Source: Nemertoderma westbladi (taxonomy: Eukaryota > Xenacoelomorpha > Nemertodermatida > Nemertodermatidae). Taken from it: a DNA stretch of 22,308 nt. Every line of letters starts with the position of its first letter. Position 1 is the first letter of the stretch. The stretch is from positions 1-22,308 of the forward strand of contig JAUCBJ010007913.1 in NCBI GenBank assembly GCA_032718475.1, given 5' to 3'. Shown here one piece after another: positions 8,174 to 17,464 of the stretch. Both the position numbers and the translations under genes were made by a program. The notes below the pieces were generated by a model. The model saw only the letters and a program-made list of their open reading frames with translations, was not told where the DNA came from and ran no database searches.

Positions 8174-9227
8174 AATAATAATAATAATAAAGCAAATACT
8201 TATAAAGCGCCTTGCCTAATAATAATAAAATTATTAATAAAGTTCAAAGGCGCATGTGGTCGGAATTGAGTTACGGTGGAAAGGCTAAAGGTGAAGAAGT
8301 GAGTTTTTGGCTTCGTTTTGAAGTCGTTTAGTTCTGTACAGGTACGAATTTGCATAGGCAAACTATTAAAAGTTACTGGTGCAGCTTAAGCGTATGCTCT
8401 TTGACTGTATGTTTTTAAGTTAAATTTGGGTACTATTAGAGTCCCTAGTTGTTGTGTCTGGGTTGGGTTATAATTTGGCTTCAACATGTCATGAATGTAT
8501 TCAGGACCGAGTTTGTTAATGGCTTTCCATGTGATTAGAGCAATCTTGTATTTGATCCTATATCGGACTGGTAACCAGTGTAGTTCTTTAAGCGTCTGAG
8601 TAATGTGAGATCTTCTAGGGAGATTTATAATGATCCTAGCACAGTTATTCTGGGCAACTTGTAGTTGATCCAGTAGCTCGTCAGGTAAGTTATAGAGTAA
8701 GTTGTTGTTCTGATCAAGTCGGGGGACAATTAGTGAATTTACTAACTTTAAAACCGATTCTTCAGTTAGGTGTTGACGAATGTGTCTAATGTTACAGAAG
8801 TGGGAATTGATGTTGGAAACTATCGCTGTAACTTGACTAGTCATTTTTAACTCCTAGAGTAGTAACAGTTGGTTTGGCTGAGAGCATTTTCCTACCAAGG
8901 TTGATAGAAAATTGCAATGCAAAATCCGAAAAGTTTGGTCCACGACCTTTATGTATGTTTTACTGTCGTTAAGTTTGAGGTGTATATTCTCTAAAGTTGC
9001 CTTAATTGTGTTTACGCAGTGATTTATCGCTCTTGAAACTGAAGCTTTATAATAATGTACAGCTGGTTATCATCAGCATAGATGTGGAAGCCAGATGATA
9101 CAGTATCGCAGACATCCACGAAAGCAGTAGATGAGGAACAAAATTGCTCCTAAAACCGATCCTTGTGGGATACAAGAGAGTAAATCGACAACCCTAGATC
9201 TCTTGCCGTTGATATTAATGACTTAGG
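8174..9227 (-). mobile_element. 5'-truncated CR1/L2-type LINE
   Basis: Read on the minus strand, the sequence starts inside the RT: SCIPQGSVLGAILFLIY (about 9135-9185), HIYADDNQLYI with the YADD catalytic box at 9070-9081, and HLKLNDSKT. After frame breaks comes a long C-terminal stretch (8844-8386) with LPDELLDQLQVAQNNCARII and LKELHWLPVRYRIKYKIAL, which is the standard C-terminus of CR1/L2-like LINEs. An in-frame TAA at 8386-8388 interrupts the reading; homology continues with AAPVTFNSLPMQIRTCTEL down to a stop at 8200. The element ends in an (AAT)n run on the plus strand at 8174-8190, the usual short microsatellite tail of this group. The 5' end is truncated near 9227. It is a dead copy. 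Confidence 0.85.
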
Positions 9228-9238
9228 CCCCCCATCAC

Positions 9239-9633
9239 ACGGAGCAACTTGTTTCTGCAACTTGTCGCTGGACCCCTCACACACAGAAACGTGTTGCTCA
9301 AGAAAATAACAATTATTTCAAAACAAATAGCTAACATTTCCAGTCATTTATATATAATATCAAATCACTCAATTTATCGAATATTAGCTCTAATCTAAAA
9401 ATTGGATGAAAAAAGGTTTTTTAAAGAGTTGCTGGGTATATAACTTCCAGCAACTTGTTGCTGGACACCCTCACACGCAGAAACAAGTTTCGGAAACAAG
9501 TTGCAGAAACTTGTTGCTGGAGTCCTCACACACAGAAACAAGTTTCGGAAACAAGTTGCAGCAACAAGTTTCTGTGTGTGAGGGGGTCCAGCAACAAGTT
9601 TCAGAAACAAGTTGCAGAAACAAGTTGCTCCGT
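9239..9633. mobile_element. 395-bp MITE with perfect terminal inverted repeats of about 26 bp
   Basis: The left end (9239, ACGGAGCAACTTGTTTCTGC...) and right end (9633, reverse complement) match perfectly over about 26 bases. The similarity continues inward after a 16-base difference, with CGCTGGACCCC and TCACACACAGAAAC. The interior near both ends is built from repeated GCAACAAGTTTC-type words. There is no transposase, and the overlapping open frames on both strands simply reflect these words. The element abuts the truncated 5' end of the LINE at 9227. I could not fix the target-site duplication. Confidence 0.8.
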
Positions 9634-9756
9634 CCAAACGTGGATTCTTCAGGAGGGGGTTTATAACCACATGTTTACCTTATTCAGGGAATGAACCAGT
9701 TTCTAGAGATGATGTAACAATTTTGTGGACAATAGGAGCCCATTCATCAATATCAT
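9634..9756. other. Short unique spacer
   Basis: Sequence between the MITE and the satellite. Nothing is recognised. It ends in ATCATGATAACC, which shares its last nine bases with the start of the satellite. Confidence 0.5.
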
Positions 9757-10088
9757 GATAACCAGAAGTTTGAAACCTAGGTACCGGGTTCGAGCCCCAA
9801 TAGGGCCGGTTGATATTTTTCGCTATGGAGAGCATTATCATATTGTCCTATCTACATTATATATTTAATTCACCGTCACTCACCCCACAACAATTCATTT
9901 ATTATTATTAATTAACAGCCTGGGCCAGGCATTACGGGGTTACAGTGGTTTCTACAACACTGTATAATAGTTATTCTTTGAGGCATGGTTGCCATTTCTG
10001 GCAGAGCACGGGAATAACGAACTTGTACTTTCCTTTGAGTGATTAGTTGGCCTAAATATGATCTCCCACTCCACAGCGAAATATTCAT

Positions 10089-10187
10089 CCGGTCTGGTAG
10101 CTCAGTACAGTCACCCGGCTGATGATAACCAGAAGTTTGAAACCTAGGTACCGGGTTCGAGCCCCAATAGGGCCGGTTGATATTTTT
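10089..10187 (+). ncRNA. tRNA-like Pol III cassette, satellite copy 1
   Basis: It contains an A-box-like GGTAGCTCAGT near the 5' end, a B-box-like GGGTTCGAGCCCC, outer pairing of CCGGTCT (10089-10095) with the CCGG-containing 3' end (to 10176), and TTTTT (10183-10187), a Pol III terminator, 7 bases after. The arms inside do not fold into a clean cloverleaf and no anticodon is assigned, so it is tRNA-derived or SINE-head-like and not a functional tRNA. Transcription is inferred. Confidence 0.5.
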
Positions 10188-10455
10188 CGCTATGGAGAGC
10201 ATTATCATATTGTCCTATCTACATTATATATTTAATTCACCGTCACTCACCCCACAACAATTCATTTATTATTATTAATTAACAGCCTGGGCCAGGCATT
10301 ACGGGGTTACAGTGGTTTCTACAACACTGTATAATAGTTATTCTTTGAGGCATGGTTGCCATTTCTGGCAGAGCACGGGAATAACGAACTTGTACTTTCC
10401 TTTGAGTGATTAGTTGGCCTAAATATGATCTCCCACTCCACAGCGAAATATTCAT

Positions 10456-10554
10456 CCGGTCTGGTAGCTCAGTACAGTCACCCGGCTGATGATAACCAGA
10501 AGTTTGAAACCTAGGTACCGGGTTCGAGCCCCAATAGGGCCGGTTGATATTTTT
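10456..10554 (+). ncRNA. tRNA-like Pol III cassette, satellite copy 2
   Basis: Same as the cassette at 10089, 367 bases downstream, with the same A-box, B-box and T-run. Confidence 0.5.
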
Positions 10555-10822
10555 CGCTATGGAGAGCATTATCATATTGTCCTATCTACATTATATATTT
10601 AATTCACCGTCACTCACCCCACAACAATTCATTTATTATTATTAATTAACAGCCTGGGCCAGGCATTACGGGGTTACAGTGGTTTCTACAACACTGTATA
10701 ATAGTTATTCTTTGAGGCATGGTTGCCATTTCTGGCAGAGCACGGGAATAACGAACTTGTACTTTCCTTTGAGTGATTAGTTGGCCTAAATATGATCTCC
10801 CACTCCACAGCGAAATATTCAT

Positions 10823-10921
10823 CCGGTCTGGTAGCTCAGTACAGTCACCCGGCTGATGATAACCAGAAGTTTGAAACCTAGGTACCGGGTTCGAGCCCCA
10901 ATAGGGCCGGTTGATATTTTT
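10823..10921 (+). ncRNA. tRNA-like Pol III cassette, satellite copy 3
   Basis: Same as the cassette at 10089, 734 bases downstream. A 3'-only part lies at 9757-9820. A 5' part with both boxes but no terminator lies at 11190-11262. Confidence 0.5.
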
Positions 10922-11262
10922 CGCTATGGAGAGCATTATCATATTGTCCTATCTACATTATATATTTAATTCACCGTCACTCACCCCACAACAATTCATT
11001 TATTATTATTAATTAACAGCCTGGGCCAGGCATTACGGGGTTACAGTGGTTTCTACAACACTGTATAATAGTTATTCTTTGAGGCATGGTTGCCATTTCT
11101 GGCAGAGCACGGGAATAACGAACTTGTACTTTCCTTTGAGTGATTAGTTGGCCTAAATATGATCTCCCACTCCACAGCGAAATATTCATCCGGTCTGGTA
11201 GCTCAGTACAGTCACCCGGCTGATGATAACCAGAAGTTTGAAACCTAGGTACCGGGTTCGAG

Positions 11263-11578
11263 TCACTGACACGTTGTTGTTGACCCTTCTCAGTGTTCTA
11301 TACCTCACTGACACGTTGTTGTTGGCCCTTCTCAGTGTTCTATACCTCACTGACACGTTGTTGTTGGCCCTTCTCAGTGTTCTATACCTCACTGACACGT
11401 TGTTGTTGGCCCTTCTCAGTGTTCTATACCTCACTGACACGTTGTTGTTGGCCCTTCTCAGTGTTCTATACCTCACTGAGACGTTGTTGTTGACCCTTCT
11501 CAGTGTTCTATACCTCACTGACACGTTGTTGTTGGCCCTTCTCAGTGTTCTATACCTCACTAACACGTTGTTGTTGGC
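11263..11578 (+). repeat. 42-bp minisatellite, about 7.5 units
   Basis: Units start at 11263, 11305, 11347, 11389, 11431, 11473, 11515 and 11557 (partial) with TCACTGACACG or a one-base variant. Each unit contains CACTGA and TCAGTG as an inverted pair about 20 bases apart. Because 42 is a multiple of 3, long open frames run through on both strands; I do not count these as genes. Confidence 0.95.
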
Positions 11579-12254
11579 TTTATATTTGATCTCACTCGTT
11601 ACATTATTATAGTTGTATCTGTTGAAGTTTATGTTATGCAGCGTAAAGACATATTTAATATCATTATGGACTGTCAAAATAATAATGTAATCCTTACTGG
11701 ACCAGGAATTGTTCTCAGCACTACGGATTCATTAACTGTCCCAATAGGACGCCGACCTCCTGGTAATAGGCTATTAGGTACCGGTACTTTGGAAGTAAAA
11801 GATCTGTCACGATATAATTAGTTTCTCCAAAGAAGCCTTTAAGTCATGGAAGTCAACTACCGTGCAATTGGTACTACTACTACCAACTACTGTGTCTAAA
11901 TAATTAATGCGTATTAATGTTGGAGAATAATTAGCTAACATAATCCACGACTGATTCCAAACTTCCGATAGCATTCGAATAATACATGAGACGCCCACGT
12001 TTCCCAGAATTTTTGAAAACTGGAATTAAATTCACTTAGAGATGTCACTTTTTGGCCTAATTTTAGGATAGTGAAGATTGAAATCAACCAATATAAGTAT
12101 TTCATAACTCATATATATAATAAATAAATTAATTAATAAAAATAAATATTTATTATATTTATAATAAATAAATATATACGTTCATGTGATGATGTTTTAC
12201 CCTGAAAAGTTCCAAAATCCATAGACAAATTCAAACTTCCATAGGAATACATTT
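11579..12254. other. Unassigned spacer with AT palindromic tract
   Basis: Nothing coding is recognised. A 61-codon frame at 11636-11821 has no known domain. From 12110 to 12180 there is a run of ATAAATAAAT/ATTTATTAT that could form hairpins. Confidence 0.5.
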
Positions 12255-12985
12255 CGCGTTTCGAACTTACTGGATCTCTTCAACGTGGTGTCGTATTCGC
12301 GTTTCGAACTTACTGCGTCTCTTCAGCGCGGTGTCGTATTCGCGTTTCGAACTTACTGGGTCTCTTCAGCGCGGTGTCGTATTCGCGTTTCGAACTTACT
12401 GGGTCTCTTCAGCGCGGTGTCGTATTCGCGTTTCGAACTTACTGGGTCTCTTCAGCGCGGTGTCGTATTCGCGTTTCGAACTTACTGGGTCTCTTCAGCG
12501 CGGTGTCGTATTCGCGTTTCGAACTTACTGGGTCTCTTCAGCGCGGTGTCGTATTCGCGTTTCGAACTTACTGGGTCTCTTCAGCGCGGTGTCGTATTCG
12601 CGTTTCGAACTTACTGGGTCTCTTCAGCGCGGTGTCGTATTCGCGTTTCGAACTTACTGGGTCTCTTCAGCGTGGTGTCGTATTCGCGTTTCGAACTTAC
12701 TGGGTCTCTTCAGCGCGGTGTCGTATTCGCGTTTCGAACTTACTGGGTCTCTTCAGCGCGGTGTCGTATTCGCGTTTCGAACTTACTGGGTCTCTTCAGC
12801 GCGGTGTCGTATTCGCGTTTCGAACTTACTGGGTCTCTTCAGCGCGGTGTCGTATTCGCGTTTCGAACTTACTGGGTCTCTTCAGCGTGGTGTCGTATTC
12901 GCGTTTCGAACTTACTGGGTCTCTTCAGCGTGGTGTCGTATTCGCGTTTCGAACTTACTGGGTCTCTTCAGCGTGGTGTCGTATT
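12255..12985 (+). repeat. 43-bp minisatellite, exactly 17 units
   Basis: CGCGTTTCGAACTTACTGGG recurs every 43 bases from 12255 to 12985, 17 full units. Variants are mostly at the edges: unit 1 has GGATCTC and CAACGTGG, unit 2 has TGCGTCTC, and GCGTGG replaces GCGCGG in unit 10 and in the last three units. As 43 is not a multiple of 3, all three + frames encode the same repeating peptide in rotated order, so the 216-237-codon frames are repeat artefacts. Confidence 0.95.
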
Positions 12986-15511
12986 CGAAAGGTATTAATT
13001 TCAAAGCCAGCTGCCATTTATTAGCCCCTGATTTTTATTATTGATAGTAACAATGTTTGCTTTATACATTTATTATAGGAACTGATGTTGAATAAGTAAA
13101 AATGGGATTAGTCCTACAATTGCGAACATAATCGATAAGTTATTTTCGGTAAAATAACTTTAATAATTGTATAACAACAATAATTAGCCATTATAACCCC
13201 CTACTAGAAATTAGACTACTATTTATACCATTTACAACAGACATGCCTTGGGTCTGTCCTTTGTTTCTAATAATTTTTAACCGATATTTATTATTCTGGA
13301 ATGTAAAAATTATACTATCACAAGTCCTGCTCTCTAATTGGACAGTTTTTTATTGGCATATTATTGTAAATGTGATTCACAAATTACGAACGTTGGAAAT
13401 TTTTTTGGCAAATTTAACTTATTATTTAATCTGAAAAACCGAAACAGAATTGGTAAAAAATCATTCAAAGTTTTCATTATCCTTCTTATTACCTTGGCAA
13501 CGGAAATGTAAACCAATTCAAATGTTAAATATGTTGATAGACTTTTAAATCTCAAGAACAGAATCCTTGAATTCCTTCACCTTCCGTCAATTTCTATTAC
13601 ATGCGCGCAAAGTTTGAAATTTCCATCCGGTTACCTTGGCAAGGCAAATTTAAAAATTATTACGTTTCTATGAATCTTAGTCATCCTATATGTCCAGTAC
13701 ACCTAACCAAAGAACCAAATAAGAACTTTCTAAGGAAGTAATACTATGAAACAAGATCAGCCCACGCTAATTTCAGACTTCTGCTCGCTGCATGACATGT
13801 TATTTAGTTTAATACACCTTGGTTGAAAGGTCTCGAAAACTATCGACAACGTCTGTGGAATAGTGGTTATTTCTTTGTCAACGACTAGAGAGGTCACAGC
13901 GACATGAATTCCGTAAGCTGTGATCCTATGCCTACATAAACACAAACAACTCTGCGTTGAACCGATACGATGGGTTATCATAACTCCAGGGTTGGAATTC
14001 CTTAAATTTGGAAGAATATATCCACTAGGGCCTACTGTTGGCATTTTATTTGACCAGAAGAGTTGTTAGCAAGAGTCATTGCATTTGTCAATTTTATTCA
14101 ATACCTGTATGTATGTATACATGAGAGTACTTGTATAGTATACCACTCTCCATTAATTGCGTGATGAGGGCCGGCAATGACTGTAAAATGTCTCGAAACA
14201 ATAGGATGTCCCGACAATATTATAATATCCGGCCAGTCAGTATCGGAAATTGAAAAGCATGTTCAAATCATAACTGACAGACAACATTACAGAAGTAATC
14301 AGGCTATCGCAGAAAATAAGACAAATTGGACGTACGTTATCAGCAGTGGCAGGGCCGTTAGTAATATTTCCTAGTTTTTGTGAATATAAATATAAACCAA
14401 GATTAAATAGTTGTACAGACCAAGCGCTAACTTTCTTCAGTCATATCTTAATTTTATTTTGTTATCTTGCATGAGGGTAGTCCTTACTTATACTCTAGAT
14501 AGTATAGCTGATCTAGTCAACACACGTAAGCGGACTGCCATTCTAGTAATTATTCGCCGATAATCTATCGTGTTATTCGCATAATCGCATACCATAGAAA
14601 ATCAACAACAACAAGCCGGTCTGAACAACATTTTCTACACGTATTTAGACGTCACTTTTCAAACATTATTCTCCTCGAAACATATTACATATATCAAACA
14701 TCTGCTGTAAATGAGCCGCAATTCCTTAGAAACCGCTCTAAAAATTTCATTATAAAGATACGACTCGCTACAGTATAAATTATATCATTGATTTAATATG
14801 GCCGCATTTGACTACAACAAACAAACCTGCATAAAATGCAACAAACTGCTTAAAAAGAAGTGAATTGGCCTGCACAAGACAATGGTAATCGTTGAGTTAT
14901 AGCGGCGCTCTGCAGCGAGGAGATTTTAATGTAATTTAATGAAAATATAATGAAATTAATCGCATTGTTACTGGTATTAATCTCCGCGCTATTATCTCGC
15001 CTTTGCAAAATTACGCTACGATATTGACGTCTTCTTGTACATTGTGATAATTATCAGTACAAAATATTAATAAATAATATTATATATTAAATTAGTACAA
15101 TTATTACCTACTAGTTAATATATAATTATAGTTCATATATAATTATATAATAATAGGTCATGGTAGTAGGTCATGGTACAATACTACTTATTTTAATTAG
15201 CACTTTAGGAAAGCCGAATATATAGATGGATAAATGATCAGGTAGAATATCTGTGTGCATTATAGAGTTAAAAAATATTTATTGAGAAATTAGTGTTTAT
15301 TTTAACCTGAACGATATTTTAAATATCTATAATAAAATTGCATACCTTAATTAAATATCAGTTGTTTATTTTTCGTTTTATTTTAAATGGATTAAAAGTT
15401 ATTTATTTACACAAAATTTACTGTATTACAATATATTAATTATCCAGTTTAATATATAATATTAATCATCATTACTGCCTAGTAACAGTTTTACAGTTTG
15501 TCTAATTTCAG
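12986..15511. other. Unassigned AT-rich DNA upstream of the GPCR exons
   Basis: This is probably intron of the GPCR gene. I looked for the TM5/intracellular loop 3 exon and for ectodomain exons and found none. Open frames at 13757-14044 (-) and 14177-14374 (+) have no known domain. The words TTACCTTGGCAA (13490, 13630) repeat weakly. From about 15050 to 15480 the sequence is very AT-rich. Confidence 0.5.
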
Positions 15512-15677
15512 GAAGATCACCAAGGCAACACTAGTACTAATTCCTCCCTTCGGTATACATTACATCGCTGTGTCATTTATTCCCCCTCTGGACCAACAGC
15601 TGAAAGACATAGACGATACAAACCGAACTCTGATACTGGTGCGGCTATACTACGAAGCGATATTCACTTCATTTCAG
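15512..15677 (+). CDS. Class B (secretin-family) GPCR exon: TM6-ECL3-TM7 start
   Basis: This exon of 166 bases is bounded by TCTAATTTCAG| (15501-15511) and |GTGAATT (15678). It starts with the last base of a split codon, then encodes 55 residues. TM6 reads KITKATLVLIPPFGIHYIA, with the family's P-x-x-G kink and the His of the G-(I/V)-H-Y motif. The third extracellular loop is long and carries an N-R-T glycosylation sequon. TM7 begins with LYYEAIFTSFQ. The exon ends at Gln of the conserved Q-G pair, as recalled for vertebrate relatives. The combination resembles PTH receptor and PAC1-type members most closely by eye; the ligand class cannot be fixed from two exons. Class B receptors signal mainly through Gs/cAMP at the plasma membrane. 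The remaining exons, including TM1-TM5, are not seen. Confidence 0.9.
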
Positions 15678-16840
15678 GTGAATTAATCCAAATATACCTA
15701 TCTATTACACCATGGAATGCTACTGTATAATATAAAAACGGAATCATGGTAATTAGTCATTGTACTGAAAATTTAGCACTGGTTTGAATCAGTCCAAAGA
15801 TTTACCCTTTGCGTACTAAAGATGAATTACATAGATTTTTACTTCCAATGACCAAGAAAATATATATGATCGGACCAAGGTTTATTTTCTTGTCGTACCA
15901 GAGATTTTTATTTAAAGAGGATAACCAAACCATAGGCCTATTATTACTTACTTATCCTACCTCCAAAGGCGGCACACTGCCGGCTTTAACCATTGTCGCA
16001 ATTTTTAAATCTTTTATTTGAATACCTTGGGCGGAACACTGCCACCAATCATTTGTAACAAAATTATTGCATTAAATTGAAATTTAATTGCATAAATTAT
16101 GTCAATTAAAATACCCTCAAACCAAAACCCTCAAACGGAACCCCTTCATTCAATATTAAATTAACTTTTCTAGACCAGTAGGCCCTATTTCCGCCCAACA
16201 CGAATATGAACTCCAGTTTTCCGCCCCAATATAGGTATAAGAAAGTTATAAGAGGTATAAATAATGGCGGCACTCTACCACCCTGGGGGTCAGGTTATGA
16301 AAAGACGACATTGCGGCACACGCCGCCTTTATGAGCATGGTCCCGAATAATTATTTAGAATGAAAAAAGAGTTGAGGGTTAAAAATCTACTGTAGTTTAA
16401 TACTGAAACAGATTTGTATGGGACTCCTATACATCAAGTAGGCCTACGGTACCCGTCCAGTTTTGGTTGCTGAGGAATATCCCAATCAATTCAGACCAAA
16501 GCATACAAAAATGAGGGGGAGGGGGCGCCCATCCCCAGACAAATATTCTGGGGATGGAATATGGGATGGGGGAACCCCTAATACAAAAGTATTAGGGGAT
16601 GGGAATGGTGGCCACCCCAGTATACAAAATTACAGGATGGGGGTGGGGGGCGCCGCAGCATACAAAAAATATGGGAGGGTGATGGGGGGGGGGGGGGGGG
16701 GGTGTGATGGGGGCGAGGGGGTGATGGGGGGTCACCGCAGTCTGTTTTCGACAGGTTTCTTAGGTAACATTTTTGTTTAGGTAACATTTAGGTAACATTG
16801 TATGTGATATTGCTTACAAGTTTACCTCATTTGTTTTCAG
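15678..16840 (+). other. GPCR intron (phase 0), 1163 bp
   Basis: It begins GTGAATT and ends TTTGTTTTCAG. It contains several GGCGGCACACTGCC-like words (15970, 16030, 16264, 16310) and the G-rich repeat at 16505-16740. Open frames inside (15809-16021, 16463-16780) are not supported as genes. Confidence 0.85.
16505..16740 (+). repeat. G-rich degenerate minisatellite with poly-G run
   Basis: About five loose units of 40-50 bases, each with ATACAAAA followed by GGGGATGGGG-type runs, ending in 19 consecutive G (16684-16702). It lies in the transcribed intron, so the G-rich strand is the RNA-sense strand. Assembly here is error-prone. Confidence 0.75.
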
Positions 16841-17200
16841 GGATTTCTAGTTGCGTTGGTTTTCTGTTTCCTAAACGGACAAGTTCACAAAGAAATAGTT
16901 AAACGCTGGATTCGGTACAAGTCTGTGAGGAACGCCAGACGGTGCAGTAATCCCACCAACGGTCAGCACAGAGGCCGCAGTCGGACATTGGTAACCACCA
17001 GTCAGTACTCGCCAGTGTTCCCTGTTCGAAACGCTAACAACGTTGCCAAGACAACTAACAACAAGGCTCGATTGGGAGACGAGTTAGAGCTTCTACCATT
17101 CAATAAGGAACATCGGGCTGACGTGTCAGCTGATGTTGGAGAAGTTGATACTGACGAATCCAATGTCAATCTACATAAACCTTTAAAAAAAGTTGTATAA
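16841..17200 (+). CDS. Class B GPCR last exon: TM7 end, helix 8, cytoplasmic tail
   Basis: Following the acceptor at 16839-16840, the frame continues in phase 0 from the previous exon (SFQ|GFLV). It encodes GFLVALVFCFLNGQVHKEI, which is the end of TM7 and start of helix 8, then KRWIRYKS and a tail of about 90 residues to TAA (17198-17200). In most relatives the helix 8 motif is N-G-E-V; here it is N-G-Q-V, a change at a well-conserved Glu. The tail is basic near the membrane (NARR, RGRSR), rich in Ser/Thr in the middle (possible kinase and arrestin sites), acidic near DELELL and EVDTDES, and ends LKKVV. The 119 codons complete the C-terminus. An AATAAA lies 94 bases after the stop. Confidence 0.9.
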   Translation, partial: GFLVALVFCFLNGQVHKEIVKRWIRYKSVRNARRCSNPTNGQHRGRSRTLVTTSQYSPVFPVRNANNVAKTTNNKARLGDELELLPFNKEHRADVSADVGEVDTDESNVNLHKPLKKVV

Positions 17201-17293
17201 AACGTTCCAGAAACATTTCTTAACAATACAAACACAACACATGTGATTATATTTATTTAATAATTAGCTATATTTTGTTTTCGTTGTTGCTGT

Positions 17294-17299
17294 AATAAA
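17294..17299 (+). promoter_or_regulatory. Candidate poly-A signal of the GPCR gene
   Basis: AATAAA in the AT-rich 3' flank shortly after the GPCR stop codon. It is the first canonical hexamer I see after the stop. AT-rich context makes chance occurrence possible. Confidence 0.5.
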
Positions 17300-17464
17300 T
17301 GATATAGTTTGTCATAGTGAAATATTTATTTTACCTAAAAAAATGGTTTTATATTTAGAGTCAAGAATAGGGGCGGGGAATATGGGTATAGCCAAATAAG
17401 ACATGATCCATTCATTATTAGATTTATGTCTGGTCACACCAACAATAGCCGAATTCGGTAAAAA

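Larger units (their letters stand above)
9757..11261 (+). repeat. Satellite array, 367-bp unit, 4 full copies plus 37 bp
   Basis: The word GATAACCAGAAGTTTGAAAC occurs at 9757, 10124, 10491, 10858 and 11225, exactly 367 bases apart. The units look identical on reading; for example, the minus-strand translations of 9912-10208, 10279-10575 and 10646-10942 are the same. The array starts and stops inside the same sub-region of the unit, so the first copy lacks the front of the tRNA-like cassette and the last lacks its end. Such uniformity means recent amplification, active homogenisation or an assembly effect; real copy number may differ. Confidence 0.95.

Noticed and set aside
9061-9090. A 15-base match, GCTGATGATAACCAG, between the LINE YADD region (minus strand) and the satellite unit
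   Set aside because: Across all comparisons in 22 kb roughly one chance 15-mer match is expected, and the flanks do not match.
10089-10176. A functional tRNA gene
   Set aside because: A- and B-boxes are present, but the T-stem has only about three pairs and no clean anticodon arm can be drawn.
9912-10942. Three identical 98-codon minus-strand frames
   Set aside because: They are copies of the same satellite unit and overlap the tRNA-like region; no domain is recognised.
11186-11677. Long open frames on both strands through the 42-bp array
   Set aside because: A unit length divisible by 3 without stops makes these automatically.
11263-12985. CRISPR-like regular repeats
   Set aside because: The repeats are head-to-tail without unique spacers, and the genome is eukaryotic.
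12285-13044. Three overlapping 216-237-codon open frames
   Set aside because: They run through the 43-bp minisatellite and encode the same rotated peptide; no start context, domain or splice sites support a gene.
13757-14374. Open frames at 13757-14044 (-) and 14177-14374 (+) as possible GPCR exons
   Set aside because: Neither encodes TM5, loop or ectodomain motifs of class B receptors.
16578-16787. Proline-rich minus-strand protein
   Set aside because: It is a translation of the G-rich minisatellite.
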